Source: an uncultured Cedecea sp.
GTDB taxonomy: Bacteria > Pseudomonadota > Gammaproteobacteria > Enterobacterales > Enterobacteriaceae
Assembly (NCBI RefSeq): GCF_947498825.1
Contig: NZ_CANMLV010000026.1
Span: forward strand, 1 to 64,000
Length of the DNA: 64,000 bases
Reading direction: 5' to 3'
Below are positions 18,048 to 28,493 of this stretch, piece by piece; position 1 is the first letter of the stretch, and every line of letters starts with the position of its first letter. The position numbers and the translations under genes were made by a program. Below the pieces are notes generated by a model, which did no database searches, was not told the DNA's origin, and saw only the letters and a list, made by a program, of their open reading frames with translations.

Positions 18048-18818
18048 ATGGACAGCGCAAATACAGGTCATGAAGCCGGACACAAATTTTTAGCTCGCCT
18101 GGGGAAAAAACGTTTACGTCCTGGGGGGCGCATAGCCACCGAATGGCTGCTATCACGCAGTGGTTTACACGCTGACAGTCAGGTCTTAGAAATTGCCTGT
18201 AATATGGGTACCACTGCAATTGAAATTGCTCAGCGTTTCCAGTGCCATATTACCGGGATTGATATGGATAAGCAGGCGCTGACTAAGGCCCGCGCCAATA
18301 TTCTTAGCAGTGGACTGTCTAATCTGATTACCGTGCAGGAAGCGGATGCCTCAAAGCTACCATTTCCGGATAATCATTTTGATGTAGTAATCAATGAAGC
18401 GATGCTGACGATGTACGCTGATAAAGCCAAAGCGCGTTTATTGCAGGAATATCTCCGGGTACTGAAACCGGGCGGGCGTCTGCTGACCCATGATATTTCT
18501 CTGACAGTTCCGCGAGAGGAGGATAATGTCGCCCAGAAAATGCAGGCGGCTATCCAGGTGAAGGCCCAGCCGATGCTGACTGATGCCTGGCTGACATTGT
18601 TCCGCGGTGCGGGTTTTCATGACGTCAGCTATTCAGAAGGAATGATGACTCTGATGACACCAAAAGGCATGTTATATGATGAAGGAGTATTCGGAACGCT
18701 GAAAATTATCCGTAACGCGCTTAAAGCCGAAAATCGCCCGCAGTTTTTAAAGATGTTTCGCCATTTTCGACAGAACCGTAATCGGTTGAGATATATTGCA
18801 GTGGTCAGTACCAAATAA
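18048..18818 (+). CDS. Class I SAM-dependent methyltransferase
   Basis: A 256-residue cytoplasmic methyltransferase. The SAM-binding Rossmann fold shows motif I as VLEIACNMGTTAIEIA (about 49-64), the acidic strand end GIDMDKQAL, motif post-II VQEADASKLPFPDNHFDVVINEA, and a C-terminal helical part. The substrate is unknown. The ribosome site lies within the end of the cupin gene. UbiE-like motif order suggests a small-molecule acceptor rather than protein or DNA. Confidence 0.78.
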   Translation: MDSANTGHEAGHKFLARLGKKRLRPGGRIATEWLLSRSGLHADSQVLEIACNMGTTAIEIAQRFQCHITGIDMDKQALTKARANILSSGLSNLITVQEADASKLPFPDNHFDVVINEAMLTMYADKAKARLLQEYLRVLKPGGRLLTHDISLTVPREEDNVAQKMQAAIQVKAQPMLTDAWLTLFRGAGFHDVSYSEGMMTLMTPKGMLYDEGVFGTLKIIRNALKAENRPQFLKMFRHFRQNRNRLRYIAVVSTK

Positions 18819-18938
18819 GCAATGATATAGCGAAAAATACTTAGCCTCACTTGTTTATGGGGACGGTAATCGCCCCCATTCATCCATCGGAAAGAGTAGA
18901 GGCGCTGATATTCAGGGCGTCTGCACTCTTGGAAATCG

Positions 18939-19193
18939 TCACACTAACTTGTCTTTCCATACTCGCTGGTAAGCTAATCCGTTCACCCTCCAGACTTCAC
19001 GGATATTTTCATCGGTGTAGTCCAGATAATCATTTTCAGCTGAAAACTGTGCGGACAGGGCTATCTCACATTCTGTGGTTATTTTGCGTGGTGCATCGAT
19101 TATAGATAATGCCACTGAATTTTCCTGTAAGCGGTTTTTCAGTTTTTTCACTCCGTAAGGCACATGAAATAGAAACAGGTAGTTATGTGTCAT
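18939..19193 (-). CDS. DUF3343 small protein, partner of YedE
   Basis: An 84-residue protein of the DUF3343 type (a putative sulfur/selenium carrier-like fold), with the family pattern of a hydrophobic N-terminal strand (YLFLFHVPYGVKKL), an APR turn and one cysteine in TTECEIALSAQF. It overlaps the end of the upstream transporter gene by 11 bases, so it is translationally coupled to it. In other bacteria DUF3343 proteins are found beside YedE and SirA/TusA-type carriers. Function is inferred only from this pairing. Confidence 0.65.
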   Translation of the reverse strand: MTHNYLFLFHVPYGVKKLKNRLQENSVALSIIDAPRKITTECEIALSAQFSAENDYLDYTDENIREVWRVNGLAYQRVWKDKLV

Positions 19194-20262
19194 TTTCAGT
19201 TCCGGATTTTTTATTGGCCAGTCGGGTATAAATAGTACCGATAATAACAGTCAGTACGAGACCGATAATAATAATCGATTTGCCGTTTTCAGTTATACCG
19301 GCAGGACTTGAGGCAAAGGAAAAATTATGGGCAAATGCTGCTCCGGTTATCATGCCCAGTACACTGACAGCGGCGTCGGTATTTCCCTGTCCGGCATTAG
19401 CTAACTGCCGCAACGGGCAACCAGTTATAAATACGCCGCATAATCCGACCAGTGACATAGACAGAAAATTCCACAGTCCGTCATTATGCGCAATTGGTTG
19501 ATTATCAAATCCAATATTCATTTTACCGGTGAAGATATTCCCGGCAATAACCACAAGCAGCAGAGCGAGAACACCGATTGCCATGGTATAATTACGGAAC
19601 AGAAAAATGTTTTTTGCCATACCGATAAAACAGAAACGGGTGCGCTGTATAATTATACCGGTAATAAGGCCAGCAGTCATTGCCATCCAGACAGGAGCAT
19701 GTGAGGCTCCCGGACCTTTGATGCTGGATTTAAAAATTGAATTATCGATAATAAACAGCACAAATAATACCAGGCATACAGCCGGTAAGATTAACCCTTC
19801 CACCATAGATTGTTGGTGGTTTCTCGGTAGTGAAAAGCCTTTTTTAATAAATAGACTGCCAATACCGATACCTGCAACCAGACCAAACAACCCGACAACC
19901 GCATTTAAATCACCGGCGCCAATCCGCAGGATCATCCTCAACGGGCAGCCTAAAAAGACCAGACAACCCACCATCATTAGAAATCCAAGCGTAAAGTGGA
20001 TCACTGGTGCGGAGCCAGCTTTGGACTGGAATTCTTTAAAAATAACGGCTGCGCCGAATGAACCGAGAATAAAACCGAATATTTCAGGGCGAAGATATTG
20101 AACTGTTTCAGTGTTATGTAATCCCATACTACCTGTGCTGTCCCGGAGGAAACAGGCGACACAAATCCCCATGTTTGGCGGGTTTCCGTATATTCCAAGG
20201 AGTAGTGCACTGATTCCTATAATTATACCGGAAATAATGATAGTTATTTTTGTTGCTGACAT
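19183..20262 (-). CDS. yedE: YedE-type selenium (sulfur) transporter
   Basis: A 359-residue membrane protein of the YeeE/YedE family with about ten hydrophobic segments arranged as two similar halves. Each half carries a GCPLR motif (FLGCPLRMILR and ITGCPLRQLAN), the conserved cysteine position used for thiosulfate in the related YeeE, plus single cysteines in MGICVACFLRD and TRFCFIGM. The family's YedE branch is annotated as a putative selenium transporter; experimental proof of substrate is limited. Start ATG at 20262 has GGAG seven bases upstream. It forms an operon with the DUF3343 gene. Confidence 0.82.
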   Translation of the reverse strand: MSATKITIIISGIIIGISALLLGIYGNPPNMGICVACFLRDSTGSMGLHNTETVQYLRPEIFGFILGSFGAAVIFKEFQSKAGSAPVIHFTLGFLMMVGCLVFLGCPLRMILRIGAGDLNAVVGLFGLVAGIGIGSLFIKKGFSLPRNHQQSMVEGLILPAVCLVLFVLFIIDNSIFKSSIKGPGASHAPVWMAMTAGLITGIIIQRTRFCFIGMAKNIFLFRNYTMAIGVLALLLVVIAGNIFTGKMNIGFDNQPIAHNDGLWNFLSMSLVGLCGVFITGCPLRQLANAGQGNTDAAVSVLGMITGAAFAHNFSFASSPAGITENGKSIIIIGLVLTVIIGTIYTRLANKKSGTENDT

Positions 20263-20398
20263 TAGATCACTCCGTTATGGAGATGTTATCTCCTGACTAA
20301 TAGAACCTATTAAGTCCAACATCAACTTACAACAGTAGAAAATAATATGCTTTACCGCGAACAAAAACTTGGGAAAAACTCATTCAATATGATTTTAG

Positions 20399-21732
20399 TT
20401 AATCCACCAGAATGATTTTCAGCGCGAAGAGTAGCGCCACTAGCAACACGCACAGGTTCAGTTCACGCCAGCGTCCGGTAAAAATTTTCATAATGCAATA
20501 AGACATAAAACCAAGCGCAATGCCTTCGGTGATGGAGAAGGTAAAGGGCATCATTACTGTGGTCACGAAGGCCGGAACCGACTCGGTGAAATCATCCCAG
20601 TTGACGCGCGCGAGACTTGATGTCATCAGCACACCGACAAAAATTAGTGCTCCCGCCGTCGCATATGCCGGAACCATTGCCACTAAAGGTGAAAAGAACA
20701 TGACAAGCAGAAACAGTATTCCCACCACTATGGCTGTCAGACCTGTACGCCCCCCGACTGCTACACCTGAGGTACTCTCAATATAGGCAGTAACCGAGGA
20801 AGTGCCGATAAATGCCCCGACAACTGAACTCAGGCTATCGACATACAGTGCCTTATTCATATTAGGAAATTTACCTTTCTCATCGATTAACCCGGCTTTA
20901 TCCGTCACGCCTATTAGTGTTCCCGAAGAGTCAAATAAGTTGATTAGCATAAATGAGAAAATAATACCGGCCAATTCCAGAGAGAGTGCGCCGCTTAAAT
21001 CGACTTCGCCGATTACACACTAATACTGGGTGGCAGAGAATAAATACCACTGTAGTGAACATCGCCAAAAAATAATCCGCAGCAGGAGGTCACCACAATG
21101 GAGACTAGAACAGCGGCATGAAAGTTACGTGATGAGAGTACCGTTATAATAAAGAAGCCTAAAATACCCAGTAATACACCGTGCGAACTTAGATCACCAA
21201 TCATTACCAGAGTATCTTTATTAGCGATAATCACACCGGTATTTTTTAATCCCATCAGTGCAATGAATAATCCGATACCGCTAGTAATACCAATTCGTAA
21301 ACTCAGCGGAATATTAGCAATCATCCAGTAGCGAATGCGAAACAGTGTAAGTAAAAATAGTCCGACCGCCCCCCAGAAAATAGCCCCCATGCCGATTTGC
21401 CAGGTGATGCCCATAGCACCGACAATTACAAAGGCGAAAAAAGCGTTCAAGCCCATTGCTGGCGCCAGCGCCACTGGCAGGTTGGCAACCAGCCCCATCG
21501 CAATACTGCCTGCTCCGGCAATCAGGCAGGTGGTGACAAACACAATAGCGGGATCCATATGTGCTGCACCCAATATTTGTGGATTAACGAAAACGATGTA
21601 TACCATCGTTAAAAATGTCGTCATTCCAGCAATTATTTCCGTCCGTACGGTAGTATCATGTTGCTGAAGTTTAAATAATTTCCCCAAGGCTCCTGAGACA
21701 TTTTTCTGGCTATCACCTTTCTCATTATTCAT
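20399..21732 (-). pseudogene. adeQ: Adenine permease (AdeQ/YicO-like), frameshifted
   Basis: NCS2-family purine permease, AzgA type, broken by one missing base. The first frame (from ATG 21732, with GGAA upstream) encodes the first 239 residues and stops right after PPSISV at 21013. The rest of the protein continues in another frame: from the point where a G is missing (about 21017-21019) it reads VIGEVDLSGA and runs to the normal LKIILVD end at 20399. Both parts match E. coli AdeQ (YicO) along their length. Nothing else is damaged, so the break is recent or an assembly/sequencing error. It lies divergent to ade, as in E. coli. Confidence 0.85.
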
Positions 21733-21794
21733 GGCTATTTCCATTGATGAAATATATCTACTATCCTTTTAAAGCAAATTTCATCCTTGATGCA

Positions 21795-21808
21795 GTGATA
21801 ATTATCAC
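21795..21808. promoter_or_regulatory. Palindrome in the adeQ-ade intergenic region
   Basis: A perfect 14-bp palindrome, GTGATAATTATCAC, midway between the divergent starts. It may be an operator; no known consensus is assigned. Confidence 0.35.
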
Positions 21809-21905
21809 ATTTCAATAATGTATTAGGCGATAAAGTATAAATAATTCCAGTCTATTTTAAGGCTGCGAGATAAAATCAAAATGATAAAATCAAAATGAGA
21901 AATAT

Positions 21906-23672
21906 ATGAATAATTATATAAACGATAAATTTCACCAAATTAGCCGAAAACAACAACAAGAATTATTGGCTGTTGCGCGTGGTGAAGCGACTGCTGATTA
22001 TATTATTGATAATGTCATCGTCATGGATTTGATAAACGGTACAGAGATAGACGGCCCGATTGTGATTAAAGGCCAGAATATCGCGGGTATCGGCCCGGAG
22101 TATGCTGATACTCCAGCACTGCAGCATATTGATGCTCGTGGCGCAATGGCAGTACCAGGCTTTATCGACGCTCATCTGCACATAGAGTCCAGCATGATGA
22201 CGCCGGTAACTTTTGAAACAGCAACACTGCCACGTGGCCTGACTACTGTTATTTGCGATCCCCATGAGATAGTCAATGTTATGGGGGAAGCAGGGTTTGC
22301 CTGGTTTGTTCGCTGTGCTGAGCAGTCACGGCAAAACCAATATCTACAGGTAAGCTCCTGCGTTCCAGCCCTGGAGGGTTGCGATATCAATGGTGCCACC
22401 TTTAGCCTTGAACAGATGTGCCAGTGGCGGGATCATCCGCTGATAACCGGGCTGGCGGAGATGATGGACTACCCTGGAGTGATTGCCGGGAAAGATGCGC
22501 TACTGGATAAGCTGGATGTATTTGGTCATCTGACACTTGATGGCCACTGTCCGGGGCTGAATGGAAAAGCGCTAAATGCCTACATTGCTGCCGGAGTTGA
22601 GAACTGTCACGAGAGCTATCAGCTCGAAGAAGGGCGCAGTAAATTGCAGCGTGGTATGGCGCTGATGATCCGCGAAGGCTCCGCCGCCCGCAATCTTAAT
22701 GCGCTGGCACCGCTGATTAATGAGTTTAATAGCCCACAGTGTATGCTCTGTACCGACGATCGTAATCCGTGGGAGATTGCTCATGAAGGGCATATCGACG
22801 CTTTGATCCGGCGGCTAATTTTAGAACATCATGTGCCGTTACATGTGGCCTATCGGGTTGCCAGCTGGTCTGCTGCACGCCACTTTGGCCTGAAACACCT
22901 CGGGTTGCTGGCACCAGGCAAACAGGCCGATATTGTCCTGCTCAGTGATGCACGCAATGTCACTGTGCAACAAGTATGGGTGAAAGGTGAGCCCATCGAT
23001 ACTGATAGCCTGCAGGCAGATGAATCCGCACGCCTGGCGCGCACTGACCCTCCATATGGCAACACCATTGCCCGTCAGCCAGTTTCGGCCAGTGATTTTA
23101 GGCTTCATTTCACCCCGGGTAAAAACTACCGTGTGATTGAAGTCATCCCCAATGAGTTGGTTACCCGCGCCAGTACCAGCCTCTATAGCGAAAATGGTTT
23201 TGAGCGCAACGATCTCTGCTATATCGCAGTAGTAGAGCGTTATGGTCAACAGCTTGCTCCTGCCTGTGGTCTGTTAGGCTGTTTTGGGCTACGTGAGGGT
23301 GCGCTGGCGGCTACTGTCAGCCACGATAGTCACAATGTTGTGGTGATTGGTCATACCGTTGAAGAGATGGCTATTGCAGTTAATCAGGTTGCTCGTGTCG
23401 GAGGGGGGCTGTGTGTGGTGCGTGATGGTCAAGTGCAAAGCTACTTAGCATTACCGATTGCCGGGCTGATGAGTACCGAGACAGCAGAATTACTGGCTGA
23501 ACAGATTGATGCCTTAAAAGCCGCCGCGCGGCAATGTGGCCCGATACCGGATGAACCCTTTATCCAGATGGCATTCCTCTCTCTGCCGGTTATCCCCGCG
23601 CTGAAACTCACCAGTCAGGGGTTATTCGATGGCGAGAAATTTGGTTTTACCTCACTGGAGGTCAGGGACTAA
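21906..23672 (+). CDS. ade: Adenine deaminase
   Basis: A 588-residue cytoplasmic amidohydrolase that converts adenine to hypoxanthine and ammonia. Metal-site motifs of the superfamily are present: [10 protein letters not shown] near 93, [19 protein letters not shown] and the late TDDRNPWE. The C-terminal adenine-deaminase-specific domain with [13 protein letters not shown] is intact. Length and sequence agree with E. coli Ade (YicP). A GAGAAA stretch precedes the ATG. It lies divergent to the broken permease gene adeQ, so adenine salvage in this strain must use another permease. Confidence 0.95.
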   Translation: MNNYINDKFHQISRKQQQELLAVARGEATADYIIDNVIVMDLINGTEIDGPIVIKGQNIAGIGPEYADTPALQHIDARGAMAVPGFIDAHLHIESSMMTPVTFETATLPRGLTTVICDPHEIVNVMGEAGFAWFVRCAEQSRQNQYLQVSSCVPALEGCDINGATFSLEQMCQWRDHPLITGLAEMMDYPGVIAGKDALLDKLDVFGHLTLDGHCPGLNGKALNAYIAAGVENCHESYQLEEGRSKLQRGMALMIREGSAARNLNALAPLINEFNSPQCMLCTDDRNPWEIAHEGHIDALIRRLILEHHVPLHVAYRVASWSAARHFGLKHLGLLAPGKQADIVLLSDARNVTVQQVWVKGEPIDTDSLQADESARLARTDPPYGNTIARQPVSASDFRLHFTPGKNYRVIEVIPNELVTRASTSLYSENGFERNDLCYIAVVERYGQQLAPACGLLGCFGLREGALAATVSHDSHNVVVIGHTVEEMAIAVNQVARVGGGLCVVRDGQVQSYLALPIAGLMSTETAELLAEQIDALKAAARQCGPIPDEPFIQMAFLSLPVIPALKLTSQGLFDGEKFGFTSLEVRD

Positions 23673-23718
23673 CAAGGACATTTTTTATTCTGGCATTTAG
23701 CAACAAGAGGTATTTTTG

Positions 23719-24084
23719 CTATTTCAATAAACTCATTTTTTGCTCATCGGATAATCGTCTGATTTCTCCCGGATTCATCCCCGTATAACTTTTTATCGCC
23801 CGGGTAAAAGTTTGCTGGGATTCGTATCCATACTGAAGTGCAATAAAAATGATCGGATCATCTCCTGTAATTAATTCAACAATCGCCTGATCCAGACGGA
23901 TATTTTTAATATACCTACCGAGTGTCATACCCGTATGCTTTTTAAACATTCTCTGGAAGTGCCAGCGTGAAAAACCCGCCCGCTCGGCAACCAGACTGAT
24001 ACTGATAGGTTTGTCCGGTTGTTGAGCAATCCACAGGAACAGTTCATCAACAATATTCTGATGAAAATCATGTACTGATGCCAT
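23719..24084 (-). CDS. AraC-family regulator, MarA/SoxS/RamA type
   Basis: A 121-residue single-module AraC protein with the two helix-turn-helix units of MarA-like activators: ISLVAERAGFSRWHFQRMFKKHTG and IFIALQYGYESQQTFTRAIKSYTGMNPGE. There is no effector domain, so its level rather than ligand binding sets its activity. It begins 48 bp after the RND pump gene and in the same direction, so it is probably cotranscribed with the pump, comparable to the RarA-OqxAB neighbourhood in Klebsiella though the gene order differs. It could feed back on the pump or on a wider mar-type regulon. Confidence 0.82.
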   Translation of the reverse strand: MASVHDFHQNIVDELFLWIAQQPDKPISISLVAERAGFSRWHFQRMFKKHTGMTLGRYIKNIRLDQAIVELITGDDPIIFIALQYGYESQQTFTRAIKSYTGMNPGEIRRLSDEQKMSLLK

Positions 24085-24132
24085 AGGTTCCCCACTATGA
24101 CGGGCATACCTTGTGATATGCCCGTCATAAAA

Positions 24133-27100
24133 TTACGCTTTTCTGCGGGTAAATTTTTCTACTCCCTTCATGACAGAGAAGTAGAAAACAGGGACAAAGA
24201 AAATCGCCAGGACAGTGCCGCTTACCATGCCGCCAAATACCCCGGTACCGATAGCATGCTGTGTCTCTGCGCTGGCCCCGCTGGCAATCACCAGAGGAAC
24301 AACCCCAAGGGTAAAGGCCAGAGAAGTCATCAGTATCGGACGCAGACGCATACGCGCAGCCTGCAATGTGGACTCAAGCAGGCCTTTTCCACTTTTATGC
24401 ATTTGTCTGGCGAACTCGACTATCAGGATGGCGTTCTTTGCCGACAGACCAATGATGGTAATCATGCCGACTTTAAAGAAGACATCGTTCGGTAACTCGC
24501 GCATCATGATTGCCAGCACTGCGCCTAATAGTCCCAGAGGAACTACCAGCATGACTGAGAGTGGAACGGTCCAGCTTTCATACAGCGCAGCCAGCACCAA
24601 AAATACCACCAGCATTGAAAGCACCATCAGCATCGGAGCTTCTGAGGCTGACTGCTGCTCCTGTAATGACAGACCCGTCCACTCAATAGCGAAGCCTTCC
24701 GGCAGTTGTTCAGCCAGACGCTCCATCTCTTTTATGGCATCGCCACTTGAGTAACCGGGAGCCGCATTACCAGTGATTTTTATAGCCTGATAGCCTTGAT
24801 AACGCACCAACTGCAACGGTGACTGTTCCCATTTTGCCTGGACAAACTCGGATAGCGGAACCATGCCCCCGGTGCTATTGCGTACATAGAGTTTGAGAAT
24901 ATCTTCCGGCTGCATGCGGAATGGCGCATCTGCCTGGACGATAACCTGTTGCATCCGGTCGGCATTCGGGAAATCATTCACATACAGTGAACCGACAGCC
25001 CCTGATAATGTCTGGCTGATTTCATCAAATGCTACGCCAAGTGCGAATGCTTTCTGACGGTCAATCTGCAGATTAATCACCTGTCCATCAGGCAAGCCAT
25101 CAACGTAGACGCCCTGAACGACCGGACTACTCGCTGCCAGCTCAAGTAATGTCTTGTTTGCCTCTTTAAGCGCTTCGTAACCTTTACCCGCGCGATCTTC
25201 CAGACGCATAGCAAAACCGGAAGAGTTGCCCAGCTCATCAATTGCTGGTGGTGTCAGGCTATAGATTTCAGCCTCAGGATGGCCATATAACACCTTCATG
25301 ACACGATCCGCTTCTGATGCAGCCGTTGCGCCTTGACGCTGATCCCAGTCTTTTAGCGTGGTAAAAGCCATCGCCGAGTTTGGTCCGGAACCTGAGAAAC
25401 TAAATCCCATAATAGATAAATTTGCCGCGATACCTTCACTACCCAGGACCGTATCTTCAAACTCTTTTACGACATTTAAAGTGCGCTCTGATGTGGCATC
25501 AGCAGGTAACTGAATCGACGTCAGGAAGTAACCTTGATCTTCTTCCGGCAGGAAGGCGCCTGGAATACTTTTCATGGTGAAAAACAGCAGCAGGCAGAGT
25601 GCTGCATAGACCGCCAGTGAGCTTCCGGCTCGTTTTAGCATGCGTGCTACGCCCTTTTCATAGCGGTTGGTCATGACGGAGAACTTGCGGTTAAACCAGC
25701 CGAAAAAACCTCTCTTCTGATGATGATTTTTATCAATTGGTTTCAATAGCGTGGCGCACAGTGCAGGTGTCAGGCTAAGAGCCAGAAAAGCGGAGAACAG
25801 AATTGAAACCGCCATCGACATTGTGAACTGACGATAAATAGCGCCGACCGAGCCACTTGCCAGTGCCATAGGGATAAATACCGCGCTAAGAACTAGCGTG
25901 ATACCAATAACTGCACCTGTTATCTCTTTCATCGCTTTCTGCGTGGCTTCTTTCGGCCCCAGGCCTTCTTCAACCATAATGCGTTCGACGTTTTCCACCA
26001 CAACGATGGCATCATCGACAATGATCCCGATAGCCAGCACCATACCGAACATAGTCAGAACGTTAATGGAAAAGCCGGACATCAACATAACGGTGAACGT
26101 CCCCAGGAGTGCAATAGGGGCAACAATCGCAGGGATAAAGGTATATCTGACATTCTGCAAAAACAGATACATCACCAGGAACACCAGTACCATGGCTTCA
26201 ATAAAGGTGTGTATCACTTTCTCAATTGAGACTTTGATAAATGGCGTGGTATCAAACGGAATGGTGTATTCCATTCCTTTTGGCATCGCTTTGCCTAAGT
26301 CTTCAAGGCGTAATTTTAGCTGTTCTGCAGTTCTTACTGCATTGGCCCCCGGAGCAAGCTGAATTGCGGCACCGGTTGAAATGCGCCCATTTTCGCGGGT
26401 TGAAAAACCATAACTTTGCTGTCCTAATTCCACACGGGCGACATCAGAAAGCACCACCCGAGAGCCATCCCGATTTGCTCTCAAGGTGATATGAGCAAAC
26501 TCTTCAGGCGAACTCAGCTGGCCACGAACCAGCAAAGGATATGTCACCTGCTGTCCCTTTATGGCTGGAGAGTCGCCGGTTCGTCCCGGTGATATTTGCG
26601 TGTTCTCGGCAGCTATCGCCTGGCTGATATCATTAACCGTCAGACTGTACTGATTGAGTTTTACCGGATCGACCCACACACGCATGGCTTTTTCAGCACC
26701 AAAAAGCTGGACGCGACCGACACCCTCTACCCGGCGTAACTCTTCCATCATATTACGGGAAAAATAATCGCTTAAATCGCTGTCCGACATATCCTGCTGT
26801 TTTGAAGATAATCCAATAACCATCAGGAACCCTGAGGAGGAGGCTTCAACATTAAGGCCATTTTGACGTACGACCTGAGGAAGTCTGGGCTCGACGATTT
26901 TAAGCCGATTTTGCACATCCACTTGAGCGAGCTCGGGATCGGTTCCCGGCTTAAAGGTGACGCTAATGGTCGCCTGTCCGGAGGTATCACTGCTTGACTC
27001 AAAATAGAGCAGGTTTTTAACCGAAGAGAGTTCACGTTCGATTAAGGCGACGACGTTATTGTTCATCATTTCCGGAGTTGATCCCGGATAACTGGCATAG

Positions 27101-27234
27101 ATACTGACACTTGGTGGAGCCACTGACGGATAGCGGGCAACGGGGAGTTTGGGAATGGCGAGGATCCCAAACAGCACGATAAAGATAGCAATAACCCAGG
27201 CAAAGACCGGGCGATTAATAAAAAACTGCGGCAT
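24133..27234 (-). CDS. RND multidrug efflux pump, inner-membrane subunit (AdeB-like)
   Basis: A 1033-residue HAE-1 family proton/drug antiporter with 12 membrane segments and two large periplasmic loops. The proton-relay region is visible in transmembrane segment 4 as GIIVDDAIVVVENVERI (paired acidic residues) with the matching lysine in the second half (GLSAKNAILIVEFAR). It would form a tripartite pump with the adaptor encoded 29 bp upstream and an outer-membrane channel. No channel gene is here, so a TolC-like protein elsewhere must serve. Context and adaptor/two-component similarity point to the AdeB group rather than AcrB. Confidence 0.88.
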   Translation of the reverse strand: MPQFFINRPVFAWVIAIFIVLFGILAIPKLPVARYPSVAPPSVSIYASYPGSTPEMMNNNVVALIERELSSVKNLLYFESSSDTSGQATISVTFKPGTDPELAQVDVQNRLKIVEPRLPQVVRQNGLNVEASSSGFLMVIGLSSKQQDMSDSDLSDYFSRNMMEELRRVEGVGRVQLFGAEKAMRVWVDPVKLNQYSLTVNDISQAIAAENTQISPGRTGDSPAIKGQQVTYPLLVRGQLSSPEEFAHITLRANRDGSRVVLSDVARVELGQQSYGFSTRENGRISTGAAIQLAPGANAVRTAEQLKLRLEDLGKAMPKGMEYTIPFDTTPFIKVSIEKVIHTFIEAMVLVFLVMYLFLQNVRYTFIPAIVAPIALLGTFTVMLMSGFSINVLTMFGMVLAIGIIVDDAIVVVENVERIMVEEGLGPKEATQKAMKEITGAVIGITLVLSAVFIPMALASGSVGAIYRQFTMSMAVSILFSAFLALSLTPALCATLLKPIDKNHHQKRGFFGWFNRKFSVMTNRYEKGVARMLKRAGSSLAVYAALCLLLFFTMKSIPGAFLPEEDQGYFLTSIQLPADATSERTLNVVKEFEDTVLGSEGIAANLSIMGFSFSGSGPNSAMAFTTLKDWDQRQGATAASEADRVMKVLYGHPEAEIYSLTPPAIDELGNSSGFAMRLEDRAGKGYEALKEANKTLLELAASSPVVQGVYVDGLPDGQVINLQIDRQKAFALGVAFDEISQTLSGAVGSLYVNDFPNADRMQQVIVQADAPFRMQPEDILKLYVRNSTGGMVPLSEFVQAKWEQSPLQLVRYQGYQAIKITGNAAPGYSSGDAIKEMERLAEQLPEGFAIEWTGLSLQEQQSASEAPMLMVLSMLVVFLVLAALYESWTVPLSVMLVVPLGLLGAVLAIMMRELPNDVFFKVGMITIIGLSAKNAILIVEFARQMHKSGKGLLESTLQAARMRLRPILMTSLAFTLGVVPLVIASGASAETQHAIGTGVFGGMVSGTVLAIFFVPVFYFSVMKGVEKFTRRKA

Positions 27235-27263
27235 AAAATATCCTGGATAAAGTGAGGGTGAGA

Positions 27264-28391
27264 TTATGGTTGCGCGTCTTGTACAAGGTGCAGAGATGCA
27301 CCCTCCTGTAGCCTGCTCATCCCTTTAATCACTAACTGGTCACCGGCTTTAAGGCCGTTTTTAATCCAAAAATTAGGTCCGATAGCTTCACCTGTCTCAA
27401 CCTTGACCGCTTTAGCCCTGCCCTTATCATTGAGCCAGACGTAAGTTTTATCGCCTTCGCGTATCACGGCTTCACGAGGAACCACTAAGCCATTTTGTAC
27501 CAGCAGGCGTGAAATTTTGGCCTGTACATACATACCAGGCAGTAAGGTTCGTGCCGAATTATCAACCTGCAAACGCATCACCACATCTCCGGTACTGGCA
27601 TCCACAGTGACGCCTGTGAACAAGATTTGTGCCTGATTGTTATAGGGGGTTCCGTCAGCCGCGATAATGACTGCGGAGGCTGTATTTTCACCACCGGCCA
27701 ATGTGCCTGCAGTTGTTTGCAGCATATTTATCTGGGAAGCTGGCTGGCGAACATCGACATAAACCTTGTCTATCTGCTGAACGGTAGCCAGCGCCTGGCT
27801 GTCACTGGCACTGACCAGCGCGCCTTCAGTAATAAAGTTTTGATCAACGCGTCCGCCAATAGAGGACTTCACCGTTGAGTAGGAGAGATCCAGCTGTTTA
27901 CGTTCCAGTACAGCCCGTGCTTCCGAGACGCTGGCTTTTGCCTGTTCAGCGCCAGAAAGGGCTTCCTCATAATCTTGATCGCTGACCGCGCCAGAATGCC
28001 TTATTTTTGCAAGGCGACTGAGCTTGGCCTGTAATTGTCGGTAACTGGCTTCGGCTTTTTGTAGCGAGGCGGCAGCGCTATTAACTTCAGCCTTAAAGGG
28101 AGCGGGATCAATCTGGAATAACACCTGACCCGGCGTTAATTCACTTCCCTGATTAAACTTCATTTCAGTGATAATTCCGCTGACCTGAGGACGAATTTGG
28201 GCAATTCGAAAAGCGGCAACCCGGCCCGGAAAAATGTGTTCCTGGAATACCGGCTCTACGGCGAGTGTTGCCACATCAACCATTGCCGGTATTTCTTCTG
28301 TTTGAGCGGTGGCTTCAGAAGCCGAATCGCAGGCAGATAACAGCCAGATAAGGGATAACACTGTTATTTTTGCTGTTTGTTTTAACATCAT
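27264..28391 (-). CDS. RND efflux periplasmic adaptor lipoprotein (AdeA-like)
   Basis: A 375-residue membrane-fusion protein. The N-terminus is a lipoprotein signal with the lipobox LLSACDS, so it is anchored in the inner membrane. Then come a biotinyl-lipoyl half (RPQVSGIITEMKFNQGSEL), an alpha-hairpin rich in A, Q and E (about 95-165), the second lipoyl half, a beta-barrel and a membrane-proximal domain (LVVPREAVIREGD). ATG at 28391 is preferred, with AGGAAG ahead of it; longer frames extend into the promoter. The sequence resembles Acinetobacter AdeA in the QQIDKVYVDV and TLLPGMYVQAKI segments. Confidence 0.88.
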   Translation of the reverse strand: MMLKQTAKITVLSLIWLLSACDSASEATAQTEEIPAMVDVATLAVEPVFQEHIFPGRVAAFRIAQIRPQVSGIITEMKFNQGSELTPGQVLFQIDPAPFKAEVNSAAASLQKAEASYRQLQAKLSRLAKIRHSGAVSDQDYEEALSGAEQAKASVSEARAVLERKQLDLSYSTVKSSIGGRVDQNFITEGALVSASDSQALATVQQIDKVYVDVRQPASQINMLQTTAGTLAGGENTASAVIIAADGTPYNNQAQILFTGVTVDASTGDVVMRLQVDNSARTLLPGMYVQAKISRLLVQNGLVVPREAVIREGDKTYVWLNDKGRAKAVKVETGEAIGPNFWIKNGLKAGDQLVIKGMSRLQEGASLHLVQDAQP

Positions 28392-28493
28392 TCTAGTGAC
28401 TTCCTGATATTTAAAATAGATATCACGTGTTAGAATAATTATATAATTCATATGTTTACATTGCGCGTAGACTGTGTGGAGATTATGTGGAGC

